44,199 nucleotides of DNA, taken from the NCBI GenBank assembly GCA_963575745.1, contig CAUYUJ010021672.1:91447-135645 (forward strand), written 5' to 3'. Both the position numbers and the translations under genes were made by a program. The DNA is from Prorocentrum cordatum. Taxonomy: Eukaryota; Sar; Dinophyceae; Prorocentrales; Prorocentraceae. Of the stretch, positions 40,701 through 44,199 are shown in pieces. The stretch's first letter is position 1; each line of letters begins with the position of its first letter. The notes under the pieces were generated by a model that did no database searches, had not been told where the DNA came from, and was given only the letters and a program-made list of their open reading frames with translations.

Positions 40701-41705
40701 AGAAGAAGAGGAAGAGAGGACGGCGACGACCATGCGGAAACAGAGTGCCACTCGAGTGCCGGGCTGACGCAGTGGCGGAACCTGCCGCAGGCAGCTGGAT
40801 AAGCATCTCGCCCCCGCCTGTGGCAGCTCGTCTGGCAGGTGGAGCAGCAGCTGCCGCGCCGGCGGAATCTTCAGCGCCTGGTGGACCCGATCCTGCAGCG
40901 CCTGAAGTCCGGCTCCCTGAGGCAGCGACAGCCAGGCAGACGCTGCAATGCAAGCACCGCCCGCAAAGCCTCCTCCGGAGGCCCGCTGTAGCATCTTCTC
41001 CGTAACAACGCGCACTGTGCAAGCCCTGCTGCCAGGCGCCGGCTGCGGCCGCGCCACGCCAGGGGCGGCAGGAACGGCTGGTCTCAGCACCCCCTGGGCC
41101 CTGTGGCCTTTGACATAGACCGCCGCCCTCGCCGGGACGTCGCTGGTGCACAGCCACTGGTCAGGGCCGCTGCCAGCGGTGGGCCGCCTCACCAACGTGT
41201 ACACTTGGCCGTCGCCGTCCAGCATCCACTCGCCCCCGCCACGGAGGAAGGCCACGCATCTGTGGCCAGCGCAGCTGCCGCACACGAGGGCCAGCAGATG
41301 CCAGACCTCACCACCACCTGGCGTCTGGACCAGGTGCGGCACCTCCAAGATCTCGCCCCGCGGCACCGTGCTCATCATGCGCAGCGTGACTACCGCGCCG
41401 GTCAGCCCGCCGCAGCCAGCCGCGGCGCGAAACACCTCCGAGATGGAGCCCCAGCCGGTGTCGTGCACCCGCAGCTGCTCCCCGGGCAGCGGCTCCCAGA
41501 CATGCTCCCACTCGAGCATCGTGCGGAAAGACACGGCCGAGCCGTGCGCGGCGGAGAACCAGGCGGCGAACCTCGACAGGACGCCGTCGGCGTCGTCGCG
41601 CTGGAACGCCTCGCCCACGGCGCCCAGCAGCCCCGGGAGGCCCGCGGCGCCTGCGGCGTCCACGCCGTCGGCCTTGGCCGCCTCCGCCGCGAGCGGCCCG
41701 CCCTC
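40644..41705 (-). CDS. phosphatase-like gene, last visible exon
   Basis: Follows the acceptor CTCCCAAG and begins EGGPLAAEAAKADGVDAAG. It carries the USP-like His box (His codon at 41262-41264) and the ubiquitin-like segment. The reading frame continues past about 40700 into the phased repeat and stops at 40644. The last 20 or so codons may therefore be repeat sequence. Confidence 0.65.
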   Translation of the reverse strand, partial: EGGPLAAEAAKADGVDAAGAAGLPGLLGAVGEAFQRDDADGVLSRFAAWFSAAHGSAVSFRTMLEWEHVWEPLPGEQLRVHDTGWGSISEVFRAAAGCGGLTGAVVTLRMMSTVPRGEILEVPHLVQTPGGGEVWHLLALVCGSCAGHRCVAFLRGGGEWMLDGDGQVYTLVRRPTAGSGPDQWLCTSDVPARAAVYVKGHRAQGVLRPAVPAAPGVARPQPAPGSRACTVRVVTEKMLQRASGGGFAGGACIAASAWLSLPQGAGLQALQDRVHQALKIPPARQLLLHLPDELPQAGARCLSSCLRQVPPLRQPGTRVALCFRMVVAVLSSSSSPLLSLGVLDLFRGRLGAS

Positions 41706-44169
41706 CTTGGGAGAAGAAAAGAAGGCAAAAACAACAACTTTTGGCGCTCCGCGCGGATTTCTTGGATCCGCGTCCCTGGACCCCCCTCCCCAGCGCGGGG
41801 CGCGCCAGGGGCGGCGCCGGAGGCGCCGCCGGGGGGGGGGGCCCAAGGCCGCGGGTCCAAGATATCCGCGCGGTGCTTTTGGCGTTTTTTCTTCTTCGGC
41901 TCCTTCGGGAGGGGAAAAAAGCACACACAGCCACAATTGACCGGTGACTCCCAGGAAGATATGGGAAGGTATGCGAAGTGGGGGGGAAGACGACACTCCA
42001 GAGAATGTTGAAAAATACATGGAATCCTGCGATTTGCGTGTATCTAGTTGTGTGTCCCTGGGCCCCTTCGACTCCTGCGCGAGCCGGCCGCCCCAGCCCT
42101 CGCCAATGGCCGCGTCCCAGCGCGTCCGCACGTAGCGCTGCGCCTCGGCGAAGCGCAGGCCGAAGCGCCGGGCCACCACCGCGGCCACGAGGGCAGCGCA
42201 CGCCTCGCCGTCGCGGGGCTCCCGGGGGAACACGAGGGCCTGTGTTGGGCCGATGTTCCACCATCACTACCACAGGTAGGAGAGGGGGGAGGGGGACGGA
42301 GAGGGGGAGGGGGAGGAGGAGGGGGGGGAGGAGGAGGAGGAGGAGGAGGATGAGGAGGAGGAGGGGGAGGAGGAGGAGAGGGAGGGAGGAGGAGGAGGGG
42401 GAGAAGGAGGGGAGGAGGAGGATGAGGAGGAGGAGGAGGAGGAGGAGAGGAGGAGGAGGAGGAGGAGGACCTCCCCATCCCCCCTTCTCCCCCGTCCTTC
42501 CCATGATAGAGGTGGTGGAGAATTGGCCCATCAGGCCTGCCAGGCGGCGTCGGTGCCCGTCAGCGCCTGGTCGAGCGCGGCCTCCACGAGCTCGACGACG
42601 GCGGCCGCGGAGCGGGCCTCCCCCTCGGCGGAGGCCGAGTCCTCGACCAGCTCCACGGTGTCCCTGCAGCCGCGCAGCTTGAGCAGGCGCACCGTGAACT
42701 CCAGGGCGGGCCCGGACAGCCCGCCGACCTCCAGCAGCCAGCCCACGCCCGCGCTGTGCAGCTCCACGAGCACCTTGGACTCCCGCTGGCGGCCGTCCTG
42801 AGGGGCAACAATAGGGGGGACTGGCATAAAGGGGGGATGCATCGACATGGAATCGGCGACACATCGCCGATAGACCGGCGATATGCCCCTGACCGTGAAT
42901 CCGCACCTTCCTGGGCAGGTTGGGGCTATCGGGCCCCTGTCGGCGATCAGTGGGCGACTGGGGGTCGATGCGTCCCCCCCTGTGCCCATGCCCCCCATCG
43001 TTGCCCCCGACGTCCCCGACCATCACGCCCTCCGAGCCGACGAGGAGGCCGGGGAAGACCTCCTGGGCCAGCGCGCAGGGCAGGTCCTCGCAGGGCGGCA
43101 GCAGCCCCGGGGCGGGGGGCAGCGCGTGCTCCGCCCCGCCGCGGGGCGCGCGGGCGCGGCCGCTCCTCGGCGCGGGCGGCACACCTGCAGCACCGCCCGC
43201 GCCCGGCCGGGGCCACGCCTGGGCCCTGGTGCCCACACCCGAACAGCACGATCGAAGAGCACGCACCCATACCCACAGGGGGGATGGAGGGGGCCATGGA
43301 TGCGTGATGTCGGATGGGGGTCCCCGCTCGAACGGGAGCCTCCCCCAGGGTCCGACAACCCGCACCCGTACCCATAGCCAGTCCTCCTCCTTCCGACCCT
43401 CCAATGGGTATGTATGGGTGTGTTGTCCGCTCGTCAGGTACGGTGCATATGCGCCCACAGCTATCGGATGCCCGGGAGGCCTGCACGGTTTCCCGGGGCC
43501 CAGGGCGGCCCTGGCGGGGCGAGGCGGTGGTGGCGGTGTATCTAGAGGCCTCCTAGATGGGGTCGGAGCAGATGGGGTCGGAGGGGTCGGAGGATCGCGC
43601 CGCATCGCCGATGCATCGTCGACACGTCGGCGATGCATCGGCGACGTCGACGTGAAACACATCGGGCCCCACATCGAGCCGCATCTGGGAGGCCAAGCGT
43701 CAGGTCGGGCATGCCCTCCTACAGGCGGCTTTTGGACGACAAATGGAGAAGAGTCAAAAGATAACAGACGGATCGTCCCCATGCTATGTCTTATTATCTT
43801 GGGATAGTCCTCCTGTCGAGGGACATGCCCGACTCAAGCCTAGAATATCGAGCCCCCCTGCGGCTCCTCTCGCCCGTCGGGCCGCCGCGCCCCACGTCCC
43901 GCGCGGCGCCGCCCGCGCGGCCCGCCTCCCTCAGCACGCCGGGCCCCGCGAGGCACAGCCCGCAGACGATGGCCCGCAGCGGCGCGCAGCACAGCCCCTC
44001 GGCCAAGGGGCCCCCGCACACCTCGCGGGCCTCCGCGAGGTGGAACCGCAGCTCCGCGCGGACCCGCAGGGCGCCCGCCGCGGCCACGAACGGCGGGCCC
44101 ACCTCGGCGAGCGGCAGCACGGCGAAGAAGATCTCGTTGTTCTGGGGGGTGAAGACCCACCTCACTGTC
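40644..44169 (-). CDS. phosphatase-like (DSP) pseudoenzyme with USP-like and ubiquitin-like C-terminus, partial
   Basis: Exons: 44169-about 43870, about 43191-43021, 42797-42537, 42239-42075 and 41705-40644; donors where placed are GT, GC and GA, and the phases agree. The middle exons follow a dual-specificity phosphatase: AQEVFPGLLVGSEGVM, LHSAGVGWLLEVGG, LVED, then ALVFPREPRDGEACAALV and RRFGLRFAEAQRYVRTRW. The expected HCxxGxxRS loop is FPREPRDGE, with no Cys or Arg at the catalytic positions. The last exon has VWHLLALVCGSCAGHRCVAF and EWMLDGDGQV, resembling the His box of USPs, and then GLQALQDRVHQALKIPPARQ, resembling a ubiquitin-like fold. Domain calls are by eye. The 5' end lies beyond the window and the 3' end runs into a phased tract, so the true end is uncertain. 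Confidence 0.68.
41706..42074 (-). mobile_element. GA-AG intron holding a GGCGCTCCGCGCGG element
   Basis: The acceptor-side 220 bp is a relative of the PRODH intron 1 element: GGCGCTCCGCGCGG at 41743-41756 and the degenerate inverse CCGCGCGGTGC at 41866-41876. Both copies contain GCGCGCCAGGGG, and next to it GCCGC followed by GCGCC. Confidence 0.7.
42075..42239 (-). CDS. phosphatase-like gene exon with degenerate active-site loop
   Basis: Exactly 55 codons between CACAG/GCC and a GA donor (GCGCAG/GAGTCG). It encodes ALVFPREPRDGEA, then the helix RRFGLRFAEAQRYVRTRW that follows the P-loop in phosphatases of this class. Confidence 0.75.
42240..42536 (-). mobile_element. intron with about 50-bp terminal inverted repeats
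   Basis: GC-AG intron. The left end has GGCCTG, GGGCCAAT, TCCACCACC, CTATCA and AGGA in order; the inverted right end has GGCCTG, GGGCCGAT, TCCACCATC, CTACCA and AGGA. Between them is a GGA/GGGGA run. The edges share CAGGCC. Confidence 0.7.
42537..42797 (-). CDS. phosphatase-like gene exon (87 codons)
   Basis: Begins DGRQRESKVLVELHSAGVGW after CCTCAG and ends DAAWQ before a GC donor. CAGGCC is present at both ends of the next intron. Confidence 0.78.
42798..43020 (-). mobile_element. GT-AG intron with terminal inverted repeats
   Basis: Near the donor: GGGGGCAACGATGGGGGG, then ACGCATCGAC. Near the acceptor, inverted: GGGGCAACAATAGGGGGG, then ATGCATCGAC. A second internal inverted motif, TCGGCGAC and GTCGCCGA, is also visible. 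GAC flanks both ends. Confidence 0.6.
43021..43191 (-). CDS. phosphatase-like gene exon (start of DSP-like domain)
   Basis: Ends GLLVGSEGVM before a GT donor at 43020-43019. The 5' edge is uncertain: the acceptor is taken as GCTGCAG near 43192, but other AGs lie upstream. Confidence 0.55.
43704..43833. mobile_element. MITE-like element GTCGGGCATG, copy 2
   Basis: Inverted ends GTCGGGCATGCCC and GGGACATGCCCGAC extend inwards to ACAGGCGG and, on the other side, CCTCCTGT. It lies in an intron of the phosphatase-like gene. Confidence 0.8.
43870..44169 (-). CDS. phosphatase-like gene, first visible exon
   Basis: Follows CTCCTCCAG and reads TVRWVFTPQNNEIFFAVLPL, then LRVRAELRFHLAEAREVCGG. The domain is not recognised. 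The donor could not be placed; the end given is where the sequence loses coding character. Confidence 0.6.
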
Positions 44170-44199
44170 CTGGAGGAGGAGGGGGGAAGGAGGGGGAGG

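Noticed and set aside
1-44199. tRNA, rRNA or snRNA genes
   Set aside because: No cloverleaf, rRNA core motif or Sm-site arrangement was recognised by eye on either strand.

Overview
The window looks like nuclear DNA of a dinoflagellate. The evidence is a relict of the dinoflagellate spliced leader (26553-26574, 20 of 22 positions), introns that begin with GC or GA as well as GT and end in AG, several introns with terminal inverted repeats (introner-like), GC-rich exons, and very repeat-rich intergenic DNA. The species cannot be named from sequence alone; a Prorocentrum- or Symbiodinium-type core dinoflagellate is an inference.

Only three genes can be supported, all on the minus strand. (1) A mitochondrial proline dehydrogenase (PRODH) in six exons from about 21508 down to 10920. 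It carries an EF-hand and has a 6.1 kb intron full of satellites and mobile DNA. (2) A large protein at 33184-29047 with two CCCH zinc fingers, a long disordered middle and a USP10-like ubiquitin-protease fold. The positions of its catalytic Cys and His are occupied by Pro and Thr. (3) A gene running off the right edge (44169-40644). It has a dual-specificity-phosphatase-like domain without the catalytic Cys/Arg loop, then a region resembling the end of a ubiquitin-specific protease, and a ubiquitin-like tail. Genes 2 and 3 both look like pseudoenzymes, possibly tied to ubiquitin.

Layout: 1-1470 repeats and GC-rich DNA; 1470-1670 a TIR element; 1.7-4.1 kb a decayed retrotransposon (minus); 4.2-6.1 kb trinucleotide low complexity; 6.1-8.6 kb unique DNA with small repeats; 8.7-9.6 kb a helically phased tract; 9.9-10.9 kb mobile-element fragments; 10.9-21.5 kb the PRODH gene; 21.5-22.5 kb GC-rich and pyrimidine-rich DNA; 23-26 kb long phased tracts; 26.1-28.7 kb short-word satellites with a 28-bp perfect hairpin and the spliced-leader relict; 29-33.2 kb the USP-like gene; 33.5-34.2 kb phased tracts; 35.1-39.3 kb satellites; 39.7-40.7 kb a phased tract; 40.6-44.2 kb the phosphatase-like gene.

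The most unusual feature is a family of tracts built from the word CTTGG (CCAAG on the other strand) repeated every 10-11 bp. The mean measured over 24405-24551 is 10.43 bp, very close to one turn of the DNA helix. Many tracts contain a related AT-richer core of about 75 bp, so they form a dispersed element family covering several kilobases of the window.
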